From contig JARWKL010000002.1 of assembly GCA_029961685.1 (NCBI GenBank), positions 36,486,908 through 36,550,907 on the forward strand: a DNA stretch of 64,000 bases, written 5' to 3'. The notes under the pieces were generated by a model. The model made no database searches, was not told the DNA's origin, and was given only the letters and a program-made list of their open reading frames with translations. Positions within the stretch are counted from its first letter, which is position 1. The number at the start of each line of letters is the position of its first letter. This document shows positions 46,832-57,500 of the stretch, one piece after another. Position numbers and translations under genes: made by a program. This DNA is from Aristolochia californica (Eukaryota; Streptophyta; Magnoliopsida; Piperales; Aristolochiaceae).

Positions 46832-49800
46832 ATGGATTCAATTAGTCATGATATGAAGGTTATTTCTGTCCGGTTAAATGGGAGTAATTACTCTCTTAGG
46901 AAGTTTGTGATGCGAAATTTTCTAGTTGGAAAAGACCTATGGGATTACATTGATGGAAATATCACTGCTTCAGAACCTACATCCACTGACTTCATCAAAG
47001 AAAATAAGAAGTGGTTGACTGATAATGCAAAAATCATCACTTGGATCAACAACTCAGTGGATCAGTCTATCAGTTTGCAACTGTTGAAGTATGAGCCTGC
47101 AAAAGAAATATGGGACTATTTGGAAACTCTGTATGAACAGACAAACTTTGCCAAAAGGTATCAGATTGAGACAGAACTTCGGTCCGCTAAGCAAGGTGAT
47201 CGTACAATTAAAGAATTCTACTCGTTTATGACACCTCTGTGGGATCAACTATATATGATGGATCCACCCTCCTTTCGGAAGCTCCCTGGATATACCAGAG
47301 CATGTGATGATCGCAAGCTTACCAAATTTCTTATGGCTCTTCGCAGTGATTTTGAACTGATAAGAGGATCTATGATCCATCGAGCTCCGCTACCCACCTT
47401 GTCTGCAGCTGTCTCTGAATTGTTGGCTGAAGAAACACGATTGAGCTCTTTGGGTGGGCTGTCTTCCAGTAAGACATCATCACCAGATATGTCACAGGTA
47501 CTTGTCTCTGGGGCACACTCTCATACTCAGTCATCAGGGGGCATACTTGGTTCTGGAACACACTCTCATACTCATCAGTCATCAGGGAAGCCAAAAGTGC
47601 CAGTTCCACAAGATGAATGTTCCTACTGTCATGGTAAAGGTCATTGGAAACACCAGTGTCCCTCATTGCAAAGCAACAATAAAACTCAAGGCAATTTCAA
47701 ACCTACACTACATCATGCCTCTAGTCGTCAAAATCAAGGCCATTTCAAATCTGCACCACATCATGCCTTCAGTCGTCCACCTTCGCATAGAGGTTTTCAT
47801 CCATCTGCTGCCATTGGGTCTTTGGATTATTCAGATGCCCCTTCTGTCCCAGCTCCCAATAGTAGTGATTCTACGCCTGATCTCTCATCATTAGCTGTCA
47901 AGCTCACTCGCATTCTTGGCAAGTCGTCTACTCTCAGTACTCAATTTGCATCTCATACAGGTATATCTTGTTTGGCTGGCTCCAGTGACACTCATAAATG
48001 GATCTTAGATTCCACACACCATATGACACCCCACTTGTCTCTTTTACATGATTGTGTTAAGCCTTCTCACCCAGTTAACATCCAAGCTACTAATGGCTCT
48101 CCCATGCCACTAGCCTCAGTTAGAACTGTCACTCACCCTACTTGGTCTTTGTCTGATGTTTTCTATGTTACCCATCTAGCTGTTAACCTTCTTTCAATTG
48201 GCAAACTTACTGATTTAGGTCTTACCATTACCTTTGCTTCTGATCATTGTCTTATCCAGGACCACAAGTCCGGGAGGCAGATTGGGATAGGCCATAGAGA
48301 AGGTGGTCTTTACTTGCTTGATGACTTGAAATTGCCAGTATCTTTGCATGTGTCTAGTTTTTCAGTTCAATCCATGTTACAAGATTTAATTTTTGTAGAT
48401 AACTCTTTTTACTTATGGCATACTCGGTGAGGACATGTTTCTGCTTCTCGTTTACAGTTTATGATCAAACACAATATGTTAGATTCTACTATTAAATCTT
48501 CCCCTCTTCGTGATTGTGTTGGTTGTAATCTCGGCAAACAATGTCATTTACCCTTTACATTAAGTCACTCAGTTACTTCTTCTCCCATTGATCTTGTTCA
48601 CTCTGATGTTTGGGGACCTGCACCTGTATCCACTAAAGGTGGGGCTCGCTATTATGCATTAATTGTCAATGGTTTTACTCGTTTCTCTTGGATATTTCTT
48701 ATGCATCGAAAATCAGACTTCTATTCTATTTATGTTGAATTTTGTGCTATGGTACGAACCCATTTTTCCACTCACATTAAATTTTTTCGCTCTGATTCGG
48801 GTGGTGAATATATGTCATCTTTATTGAATAATTTTTTGAAGTCTGAGGGCACTATTCATCAGTTGTCTTGTCTTTATACAACTCAAAAGAATGGTGTTGC
48901 AGAACGTAAACATCGTCATCTTATTGAAACCGCTCACTCTTTACTGCCCCATGCCTCTGTCCCTTCAGAATTTTGGGGGGAAGCCCTTCATACTGCCACT
49001 TATTTGATTAATCGAATTCCGTCATTTGTTTCTGGCAGTATCTCTCCTTTTGAACTGTTGTATGGTCGTCCTACCTATGAGCACTTGCGAGTCTTTGGTT
49101 GTGCTTGCTTTGTTTTATTACCCCCTTCCTGTCGCACTAAATTGTCTGCCAAATCTGCATTGTGTGTGTTTCTAGGTTATGGTTTTGGTAAAAAAGGATA
49201 TTGATGTTATCATCCTGAGTCTGGTAGACTTTTTGTTTCTCGCAATGTTAAGTTTTTGGAACAGTTCTGTTACTTTCGGATTCTATTGTCTACACCTGGT
49301 TTGCATGATACAGAATTGTTACAAATTGATCCGTTTGTGTCTGATGAGCCCCATGATGACCAGTTAATCATTCACCATCCGTCCACTGATTCACCCCTCC
49401 ATCCGGAGGTCTCCTCTACTATGCCTTCACAACAGTCACATCCAGGTACTGACTTACCTTCTCCTATGGCGCCTCTCCCTCTCGACTCTCTGGACTCTGG
49501 TGATCCGCATCTGGCCACCCCTCACATTTCTACTCATGTCTGCCGTCCCCCTCATTGGTATAGTCCATCTTCATATTTGCTATTCCCCCAATTTGACCTT
49601 TTTATCTCAGATTCATTCTTTTGTTGAGCCTAAGTCATACAAGGAAGCTGTATCCGATGCAAATTGGCGACAAGCTATTAATGATGAGCTCACCGCCCTA
49701 CACCAAACAGGTGCCTGGGAGTTGGTTCAACTTCCTCCAGGTAAGCATGCTATTGGTTGTAAATGGATTTTCAAAGTCAAAACTCAATCTGATGGTACAC

Positions 49801-51149
49801 TTGAACGATACAAAGCTCGGTTAGTTGCTAAAGGATTCTCCCAAACTGAAGGCCTTGATTATGATGAGACTTTTGTTCCAGTTGCTCAAATGAAGACCAT
49901 TCGCACCTTGATTTCTATTGCAACTGTTCAAAAATGGCATCTTCATCAAATGGATGTTAAAAATGCCTTTTTGAATGGTGATTTGACCGAGGAGGTATAT
50001 ATGCGGCCACCACCAGGCCTTCCTCATCCTGTTGGTTATGTTTGCCGTCTTCACCGGGCTTTATATGGTCTCAAACAAGCTCCCCGCGCTTGGTTTGCAA
50101 AGTTCAGTTCCTCTTTGATCCATCTTGGCTTTGTTGCTTCCAACTATGATTTTGCCATGTTCATTCGTAAAACTATTGTGGGGCATATTGTGGTCCTTCT
50201 ATATGTTGATGATATGATTGTGATTGGTGATGATGAAGCTGGCATTGCAGACCTTAAACAACAACTTCATTCTCTCTTTGAAATGAAGGATCTTGGATAT
50301 TTACGGTATTTTTTGGGTATTAAAGTTGCATATTCTTCTAAAGTTTATATTTTGTCTCCATCAAAATACATCTCTGAAGTGATCAGTCATGTAGGATTGA
50401 CAGATGATCGAATTATGGATTCTCCCATTGAACTCAATCATCGCCTTAGCCCTACAGACGGTGACTTGTTGTCAAATGTTACCCGATACAGAGAGGTAGT
50501 TGGGTCCCTAGTTTACTTGTCGGTAACCCATCTTGATATTACCTATGTTGTTCATGTGGTTAGTCAGTTTGCTTCCGCCCCTTGTACCACTCATTGGACC
50601 TCAGTTCTCCGTATCTTATGTTACTTAAGTGGCACTATGCATCATGGCTTACTTTTGTCTTCCACCTCTGATTTGGTTCTCACTGGTTATTCTGATGCTG
50701 ACTGGGTTGGTGATCCTACAAATCAAAAATCTACTACTGGGTATTGTATCTTCCTTGGCAATTCTTTGGTGGCTTGGAAGAGTAAGAAACAATCCGTTGT
50801 CTCTCGCTCTTCTGCCGAGGCAGAATATCGGACTATGGCAACCACTGTTGCTGAGTTAATTTGGTTTCGCCGATTACTTGAAGAACTTGGCTTTCCTCAA
50901 CTGTCTGCTACCCCTATGTTTTGTGATAATCAAAGTGTCATTCAGATTGCCAAGAATCCGGTTTTTCATGAGCGTACGAAGCATATTGAGATTGATTGTC
51001 ACTTTGTGCGACATCAGCACTTACAAGGCTCTCTCACCTTGCCCCATGTTTCCTCCACATCTCAACTTACGGACGTCTTCGCCAAATCGCATACAACTCC
51101 TCATTTTCATCATCTCATAGGCAAACTTATGTTACTTGCCCCTTCATAA
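46832..51149 (+). pseudogene. Copia C gag-pol polyprotein, lightly damaged
   Basis: The start MDSISHDMKVISVRLNG is in the same place as in Copia F. The gag UBN2 region covers residues 10-210. An intact zinc knuckle, CSYCHGKGHWKHQC, lies near 47622-47663. Protease at about 47998 reads WILDSTHHMTP: the codons for the catalytic Gly-Ala after Asp-Ser are deleted. Then CVGCNLGKQCHLPF, the integrase core (HSDVWGPAPV; TTQKNGVAERKH), RT with LLYVDDMIV (about 50193), and RNase H (TGYSDADWVGD, VFHERTKHIEIDCHF), ending LMLLAPS. Stops lie at 48428 and 49202 (CGA to TGA). A 2-base deletion relative to Copia F at about 49578 shifts the frame. RT and RNase H are otherwise uninterrupted from 49600 to 51149. 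Confidence 0.93.
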
Positions 51150-51155
51150 GTTTGA

Positions 51156-51176
51156 GGGGGGGGGGGGGGGGGGGGG
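51156..51176. repeat. 21-base poly-G polypurine tract of Copia C
   Basis: An unbroken G run between the pol stop region (TTTGA) and the 3' LTR. The equivalent site in Copia F has 33. Confidence 0.95.
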
Positions 51177-51360
51177 TGTTAATGTAAATATGTATATGTA
51201 AAAGAGCATACTTGTCTTTTTCTTTGGTCCAAGGGCATACTTGTAATTTCCCTCTTCCTCTTCTTTTTCGAATAGGGTTTCTCATCAACCAGTCGGGATT
51301 TTGTAATCTGAATCAGAGTTTGATAATGGAAAAACCTCTCTGAAATCAAAGAGATTTACA
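51177..51360 (+). repeat. Copia C 3' LTR
   Basis: Same length as the 5' LTR. It starts immediately after the 21-base G run and ends at the ccata duplication. Confidence 0.93.
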
Positions 51361-51378
51361 CCATATTGGAGTCCCATC

Positions 51379-51765
51379 ACCAGATGATACACTGAGTAAC
51401 CCAATTTTGATTATCGCCCTAGCAAGTACTGAAACTGTTGGAGTCCCATCACCAACAGAGTCATTGGTTTTACTTGCAACTTCCCTAATCAAAACTGTAG
51501 CAGCATTCTCCATAGCATTTGGAAGCTCAATAGCTCGAGCAGCATCTTCTGCCTTCTCAAATTGAACAAATCCAAAACATTTGGATTTTTCATCTCCTTC
51601 TCTCATTACTAAAGACATGGAACCCCAAAAATGAAGCCCCACATTGTCAATTTGCCAACGAACCCACGCACAATGACTGTGCTCATCAACAGTAAAACAT
51701 AGCCCCCCAAAAAAGAATTTAAGCAATCCCCATAAAATTATTTCGATGAATCCCGGCATCCCCAA
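51379..51765 (-). pseudogene. Chimeric frame: RRM fragment fused to a chaperonin-60 fragment
   Basis: A 139-codon open frame on the - strand runs 51765-51346, the last codons lying in the Copia C LTR. Residues 51-80 (51615-51526) read [19 protein letters not shown] then [11 protein letters not shown], matching the RNP1 half of an RNA-recognition motif as in poly(A)-binding proteins. Residues 82-129 (51522-51379) read [19 protein letters not shown] then [17 protein letters not shown] and IGLLSV, matching group I chaperonin (Cpn60) around its GDGTTT ATP-binding loop. The two are unrelated families joined in frame with no gap. Residues 1-50 are not recognised. Such fusions arise when transposable elements capture host exons or cDNA. 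The fragments are too short for either original function. Confidence 0.8.
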
Positions 51766-52716
51766 AAAATTTCATCTCGAAATTCATACACCCAAGCCGA
51801 AATTCCATCACTTGGGCACTGTTTCTCTGCTTCACAAAACAAAGAACCTTCGTCCCCAATTTTTAAGCAATGATGCTGCTGCTTAGGCCCTTTTAGCCAC
51901 ATCAACACCATGAAGGACTCGTTTTGACCTAAAATTCGAGGGTGTTTCCGAAGCTTACCCCAAATTTTGTTGAAGATGGTTCCCCACTGGATTGCCGAGA
52001 GCGAGATTGTGAGGGGGAGGGAGAATCCGGAAGCCAAAGCCCCCGGGAGTTGTTTCTGACGGCGACGATGGAGCCCCTTCCTCAGTTTCCAGTGGCAAAT
52101 AGGAGCCCCTTGGACTGTCGCCTCTTGGAGATTTGTCGAAACAGAGTCAGATTGGAATGCTTCCATTTGCAGACATTCTGCTGGCCGTGAGGAGGGTTTT
52201 TTTGAGGTCAAACACACATCAGCCATTGCCGACGAGGTTTTGGCCGATTCCCCTTCCGATTTCCCAAAATATGGGTTCCCGCCTTCCAATTTCAGAAGTT
52301 TTGTGGCCGATTTCAGATTTGATGTCGAACCCCATTCCGGATTTTCTGACTAAGGAATTTCTGAGTACCCTTCTGATTTCGGAATTTCTGAATCCTCAAA
52401 TTTGGATGTCGCCGCCGCTGGAGATACAGAGGGCTCTCTGATTTCTTGCTTCTCCTGCCCATCCGAGGCAGCGTCACGATCGACTGCCTCTTGTTCAATG
52501 CTTATTTTGTGCTCGGAGATTTGAGGTCGTATGACCTTTCTACGGGAGCCAGTTGCTTCCTTGCAGAATGTTCAATGGAAAATCTAAGCATTCCCTCCCG
52601 CAAATATTCTTTCTATTCTATAAGTCCTGTACTTATTTCTTCCAATAATTCGAGCATGGCAATCAATTTTTCTTGGGATGAAGAATCGCTCATTGTGTTC
52701 AGGCTCTAATACTAGT
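51766..52716 (-). pseudogene. Leader and broken gag-like start of LTR element J
   Basis: Just inside the J LTR, the - strand starts MSDSSSQEKLIAMLELLEEI at about 52694, in the position and style of a gypsy gag start (compare MGESSSNADLL in Gypsy A). A stop follows within about 27 codons. Further on (52498-51770) only scrambled frames are seen, including an Arg/Lys-rich piece and SEIGRRE-like words. Part may be captured host sequence. An open frame at 52289-51738 (183 codons) is not recognised. A degenerate primer site (- strand TAGTATTAGAGCC) is at about 52702-52714. Confidence 0.5.
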
Positions 52717-53014
52717 TGTTACGGTCCCGGATTTGACACATGGATTCATTGGGAGGAGGAAGAGTAAGACAAAGATCAAGCCAAAGGGAAACTTGAAAAC
52801 CCTAAAACTCGTCAAGGAGATCTCCAAGCCTATTTAACCTAAAATCAATGCTTCCTTTCTCATTACTCTTACCCCTTAAATAGGGTTCACTCTTACAGGG
52901 TTTAAGATAAAATATTATAAAAATACCCCTATAACCCATGTGGCTTAAAGCTGAAATAAAATAAAGTAAATTAAAAAAATAATTAAAATAATAATGTTAT
53001 TGCGTTGCATAACA
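52717..53014 (-). repeat. 5' LTR of element J
   Basis: Begins TGTTACGGTCCCGG on the + strand and ends GTTGCATAACA (298 bp, TG...CA). The primer-site relic lies on its left, so the element runs leftward. It contains CCCTTAAATAGGG, a reversed TATA-like site (52875-52887). To the right, copia pol (Copia D) starts at once, so J was inserted in D. The 3' LTR of J is not in the window. Confidence 0.65.
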
Positions 53015-53333
53015 CAAATCAATCATGACATTATACTATCTCAGAGGAAGTATGTCCTTGATCTATTGGAGTAGATAAGAATAATGGAGTGTAGACCAGA
53101 AGATACCCCCATGGATTCAAATACTAAATTATCTGTAGGATCTGGAGAAGATGTGGATATTAGAAAATATCAAAGACTTGTGGAAAAACTTATTTATCTC
53201 CGTGTAACAAGACCAGATATCTCATATGCAGTAAACGTGGTAAGTCAATACATGCACAAACCACTACTTACTCATTGGCAAACATTGGAAAGAATATTGC
53301 GATATTTGAAAGGAGTTTCAGGAAGAGGGCTCC

Positions 53334-53696
53334 TGTAGTGGTCCAAAAAGGATTATGGGGTCCTGGGTTATGTACCTATGCCTTCCGCTCCTAACTGGCC
53401 GGTCTTTTGGGTAGTATTGGCTAGGTGCTTAACATTTGGTGTCAGAGCAGGCACTATGTCACGAGTTCGATTCCCAACAGGAGCGGGTGATCTCGAACCC
53501 TAGACGCAGGCAATACTGTGATAATGTAACAGTCTCCCCCCTCGTCGTTATGTGTTACTGCCGTCGTGGTCGTCGGCTTGTGAAGGTGGGTGTATTGTTG
53601 TGGTCCAAAAAGGATTATGGGGTCCTGGGTTATGTACTTATGCCTTCCATTCCTAACAGGTCAGTCTTTTGGGTAGTATTGGCTAGGTGCTTAACA
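53334..53696 (+). mobile_element. TRIM 2 (363 bp) in Copia D
   Basis: Terminal repeats are 53334-53434 and 53596-53696 (101 bp each), TGTNGTGGTCCAAAAAGG...GGTGCTTAACA. A primer site TGGTGTCAGAGCAGG starts at 53437. A tRNA B-box-like GTTCGATTCC lies at 53465-53474. A purine tract (GAAGGTGGGTG, 53583-53593) precedes the right repeat. The flanks gctcc and acttc look like a decayed gcttc duplication; the copia frame before and after matches its relatives when the TRIM is removed. LTR and 3' internal wording (GTGGTCGTCGGC) place it in one family with TRIM 4. Confidence 0.88.
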
Positions 53697-54215
53697 ACTT
53701 CTCTATAAGAACCATGGTCACTTTAACATAGAAGGGTTCTCAGTGTAGATTGGGCCGAATCTCTGGTTGACAAAAAATTTACTTTGGGGTATTGTACAAT
53801 GGTTGGAGGAAACTTGGTTACATGGAGAAGCAAGAAGTTGATTGTGGTTGTAAGGTCCAGTGCAGAAGCAGAATATAGGACCATGGCAAACACAATCAGT
53901 GAGCTTCTATGGATCATGTCACTTCTCACTGAACTGCGATTTTGTAAGGGAGCCTCTATGGATCTATTTTTTGATATCAAGAGGTAATTCATATCACTTC
54001 AAATCCGGTCTTCCATGAAAGAACAAAACATATTAAGGTGGACTGCCACTTTATACGAGAAACATTCCAAGCTGTCATATTATCCCTTAGATATATCTCC
54101 TCACAAGGATAAGTTGTAGACATCCTCAAGAAGCCAATCACTCACCAAATCTTGACCACCATTTGCAGCGAGTTGGACATTTACGATGTTTTCTCACCCC
54201 CAACGTGAGGGGGGG

Positions 54216-54636
54216 TGTTAGAAGATGGGCCTAAGCCCACACAAGTATGGAGAAAGCCCACACATCCAAGAGGGATGGCATGATTTTAAATAAGGTGTCA
54301 TCTCATAAAGATGGTACAAGGGTGTAACTAGTCAAGGTGAACATGTCTACTTATGTCTTTTCTCATGTAAAGCTTGTAGCCCTGAAGGCATTACCGCCAT
54401 TTTAAATTCCTCTCAAAAACTATAAATGGAGGCCCTCGACTTGGGGTAGAGCATCAAGTCTCTCTCCACTTCTCCAAATCCATCCAAACTTTCTTAACCT
54501 AAAGACTTTCTCCATTTTCTCTCTTTCTCCCTTCTTCACCCAAGCTCCCTCTCTTATTCTCTTCTTCTCTTCTCCCATTCTTCTCTCCCTCTCTTACTTT
54601 TGCTTGAGGTTCTAATCATGGGTCCTAAATTCAATA
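54216..54636 (+). repeat. Copia D 3' LTR
   Basis: A 421-bp LTR with the TATA-type ACTATAAATGGAGG (54419-54432), a pyrimidine-rich leader and a single CCCTGAAGGCATT motif where Copia A has three repeats. Confidence 0.82.
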
Positions 54637-55792
54637 GATGCTAATGCAAAGTTATGTGCAAGCTCTGGCGAACATGTTGATATAGGTAAATATTAGAGAC
54701 TTGTGGAAAGTTGATCTACCTCATGGTAACCAGATCAGTATATCATATGCAATGAGTATGGTGAGTCAGTCTATGAACAAACCACAACTTACCCATTGGC
54801 AAGCCTTGGAGAGGATACAAATATTTAAAAGGAGTTTTGGGAAAAGGGCTTCTTTATAAAAATCATGGACATTATAATATAGAAGGTTTCTCAGATGCAT
54901 ATTGGGTTGAATCACCTGAGGACAGGAAGTCCACTTCAAGGTATTGTACCCATTGGAGGGAATCTAATTACATGGAGAAGCAAAATGCAAAATGTGGTTG
55001 CAAGGTCTAGTGCAGAGGCAAAATATAGAGCTATGTCACACACAGTCATTGAGCTTCTATGGATCAGATCCCTTCTTACTAAATTGAGATTCTATAAAGG
55101 AGCTCCTATGGAATTATAATGTAACAATCAGGTGGCTATTCAGATCAATTCAAATCTTGTCTTTCATGAGAGGACAAAACACATTGATGTAGACTACCAT
55201 TTTATATGGAAAAAATTCTAGGTTGGTATCTTATCTATCAGTCATGTTTCATCACAAGGGTAGGTGGCAAACATTCTGACTAAACCAGTCACATTCAAGA
55301 TCTTAATCATTATATGTGGCAAGTTGGGTATCTACGATGTTTTCTCCCCCCACCAGCTTGAGGGGGAGTGTTGGAAGACACCTCAAGTAGCATCAAGGTA
55401 ATATCCTTGCCCATGTCAAGGAGGTGAGACAAAGGGTAATTAAGTGCTCTTCACATAAGGATTGTACAAGGGTGTAATTATGTTAGATGATGTATGCCTA
55501 CTTATGTCTTTTCCTTTTGAAAGTTTGTAGCACTAAGGGCATTGTAGGTATTTTAGTTATTGTAACCTGCCACCATAAACTATAAATAGAGGCTCAACAT
55601 GAAAGGTAGATCATTGACTCTTCCCCTCTTCTCTCAAATTTGTCCCTAGCATTTCTCCATTCTCCCAAGCTCTCTAAGCTCCATCTCTCTTGAGCCTTCT
55701 CTATTTTTCCTCTTTTCTTCTTTCTTCCTTTCCTTTCCTCTCCTCTCTCACCACTTTGGTCGAGGACTAATCATGGGATCCTAAAACCAACA
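54637..55792 (+). mobile_element. Copia K: RT/RNase H end and 3' LTR
   Basis: It starts mid-RT where the D LTR ends (ANAKLCASSGEHVDIG). It continues with HWQALERI, KGLLYKNHGHYNIEGFSDAY, the RNase H pieces GGNLITWRSKMQNVVARSSA and ELLWIRSLLTKLRFYKGAP, and ends KLGIYDVFSPHQLEGE, with stops and shifts. The purine tract AGCTTGAGGGGGAG (55355-55368) and 3' LTR 55369-55792 (TGTTGGAAGACACC...AAACCAACA) follow. The LTR is highly similar to that of Copia A. Earlier parts are missing from the window. Confidence 0.85.
55369..55792 (+). repeat. Copia K 3' LTR
   Basis: A 424-bp LTR with TATA-type ACTATAAATAGAGG (55577-55590) and a pyrimidine-rich leader. Same family as 7450-7964. Confidence 0.85.
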
Positions 55793-57010
55793 TATATAAA
55801 CATGACTATGCTAATTGTGACATGGTTAGAGATTCTTATGTTGCACTAAAAGATAATTCATCCCTTTCAATGATTGTCATTGATTTTGATGAGGTTGAAG
55901 AGTGTCAATGATTTTGATGAGGTAATAAATTGAAATTTTTGTTATTATAAGTCTGTAAGTTGTTCTATTCAAATCTTTTTCTTAGATACATTTGCATGGA
56001 TTATTGAGACTATGAACTTATTCCTAATTGTCACTAAATATAATCTCAGAGATGTCTACATGGACAATTGCATTAGATTGATGTTTTTCTCAAGAGTTGA
56101 ATAACACCTACTTTTAAAGATTGACGTTTCAAGATCATTTATGTATTATTGCATTGATTCAATTTCTTTGTCCTAGGTTTTCGCTTGAACAGTGAACTAC
56201 AACAGGGGTTGTATGCTTTTTGCCTCCTTTATGCATGTTTTTTAGATGCTTGGTGTTTGTTATGGAGGGCATCTAAAGTGGTTTTTAGATGATCAATCAA
56301 CTTTGTATGATAGATTTTCTTCACTAGGGGAATTTTGGGTATAGTAAAAAATTAGTAATTCTACCATTCTATATTGTAGAAAAATTTCTAAATATTATGG
56401 TTCATGTAAGATGTCAGGAATGAGCTTTATCTCAAGTCATTGGAATGTTAGCATTGGTAACTTTGTATTTCTTTTTTTACTTCTTTGCTATGCCAGTAGA
56501 CTCCTATGTTTCTTGTCCTTTACATTTTTCAAATGAGCTACAATTTAGAAGCATGCAAAATTCTCTTTACAAATATCAAGAAATAAATTTTAGTTTTAAT
56601 TTTTTTTGTGACAGCAATTACAAATGGATCATTGATGTTGACTTAAACCAAGAGAAGGTTTGGAAGCTTTTAGGTATGTGCTCTTTGTACTTGTTGAGGA
56701 GGGCCGAAGGGACTGTCATTGAATTCTTAAGAAGTATTAGAAGACCAAGCATTTTTTGTCTAGCTGAGGCGATGGTGGCAGAAGAAAATTATAAATTATT
56801 TTTCATTTTTGTCTCTAGTTCAAGTTGATTAAACTAATATTATGCATTGGGATGCTTCATGATTTCTTTCTATCTTTCTTCAGGGGTTTTATGTAAGTAT
56901 TTGCTTCATATGTAGTGGTATCAGTGGCTACTCTTCTAGTTAATAATGTTCAAAAATGAGTTTCATTTTCCCTCATTTTCAAGCAATAGGGGCTTATTGA
57001 CCTTAGGTTG
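55793..57010. other. Unassigned region between Copia K and NA4
   Basis: No recognised gene. A frame at 56445-56828 (+, 127 codons) is open but hydrophobic and unlike any family I know; it may be chance. A short repeat, GATTTTGATGAGGT, occurs twice near 55888-55922. At 56980-57010 the sequence GGGGCTTATTGACC resembles the bases that precede the repeat copy at 38438, so the LTR-like repeat split by NA4 probably starts about here. Confidence 0.35.
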
Positions 57011-57500
57011 TGTTGATTTTCAGGACTTCATGGATTTAGCTCATGGAGAAAAAGAAAGAATGACCCATTGGGAGAAAATGGGAGGAAGAGGAGGTTATGG
57101 ACTTATGTCATAACCCTCCCCCTAAAGCTCAATTTATAGATTGATAAAACTATAATATTATAATAATACCCCTAGAACTTAAACTAATTATATCAATGTC
57201 ATCTCTATGAGATGACTCTTTATTTACCATACTGTCATCACTATGTGGGCCTGTGAGTCTTCTCCTTGATCTGTGGGCCTTGAGCCCATCTTTCACATCT
57301 CTTGGATATGTGGGTTGTCCTTGATCTGTGGGCCTTGAGCCCATCTTTCACATCTCTTGGATATGTGGGTTGTCCTTGATCGTGTAGGCTTGGGCCTATC
57401 TTCCAACACCCCCCCTCAAGCTGGGGGTGAGAAAACATCATGAACGCCTAATTTACTGCAACTTATCATATAAAATGGCAGTCCCCCATATCTTCCAACA
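57011..57500 (-). repeat. NA4 3' LTR with a 55-bp tandem duplication
   Basis: Ends TTCCAACA at 57500, with a second TTCCAACA about 90 bases inside, near 57407. Two exact 55-bp units (57264-57318, 57319-57373) start CCTTGATCTGTGGGCC and are not doubled in the right LTR, so the duplication arose after insertion. Confidence 0.85.

Larger units (their letters stand above)
46107..51360 (+). mobile_element. Copia C: best-preserved full-length copia element
   Basis: A 5.25 kb + strand element. The 184-bp LTRs are 46107-46290 and 51177-51360, flanked by perfect duplications ccata (46102-46106, 51361-51365). The primer site TGGTATCAGAGG is at 46291. Gag-pol runs 46832-51149, and a 21-G polypurine tract is at 51156-51176. 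By eye the LTRs differ at about 7 of 184 positions, the least of the pairs compared here, so it is among the youngest insertions. Gag-pol is broken by only two stops, one frameshift and a small protease deletion. Confidence 0.96.
53015..54636 (+). mobile_element. Copia D: RT/RNase H end and 3' LTR, interrupted by a TRIM
   Basis: Pol resumes mid-RT: LSQRKYVLDLL (from 53038), then EDTPMDSNTKLSVGSGEDVD and [18 protein letters not shown]. The RNase H region is split by TRIM 2 (53334-53696) and continues with GGNLVTWRSKKLIV and ELLWIMSLLTELRF to about 54205. The 3' LTR is 54216-54636 (TGTTAGAAGATGGGCC...AAATTCAATA), after a G-rich tract (54205-54215). The left boundary is the J LTR. On the right the sequence passes straight into another copia (K), so D was inserted into K. 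Confidence 0.85.

Noticed and set aside
42236..53333. Copia I and Copia D as two halves of one element separated only by Copia B and J
   Set aside because: About 450 bases of RT between their edges are absent, so simple insertion cannot explain the gap. It would need an extra deletion.
53437..53480. Possible tRNA gene in TRIM 2
   Set aside because: There is a B-box-like word but no A box in register, no cloverleaf and no acceptor stem. The upstream word is the primer-binding site.
56445..56828. Hypothetical 127-residue gene
   Set aside because: No recognisable domain, no splice or promoter support, and a composition close to AT-rich noise. Mentioned only in the region note.
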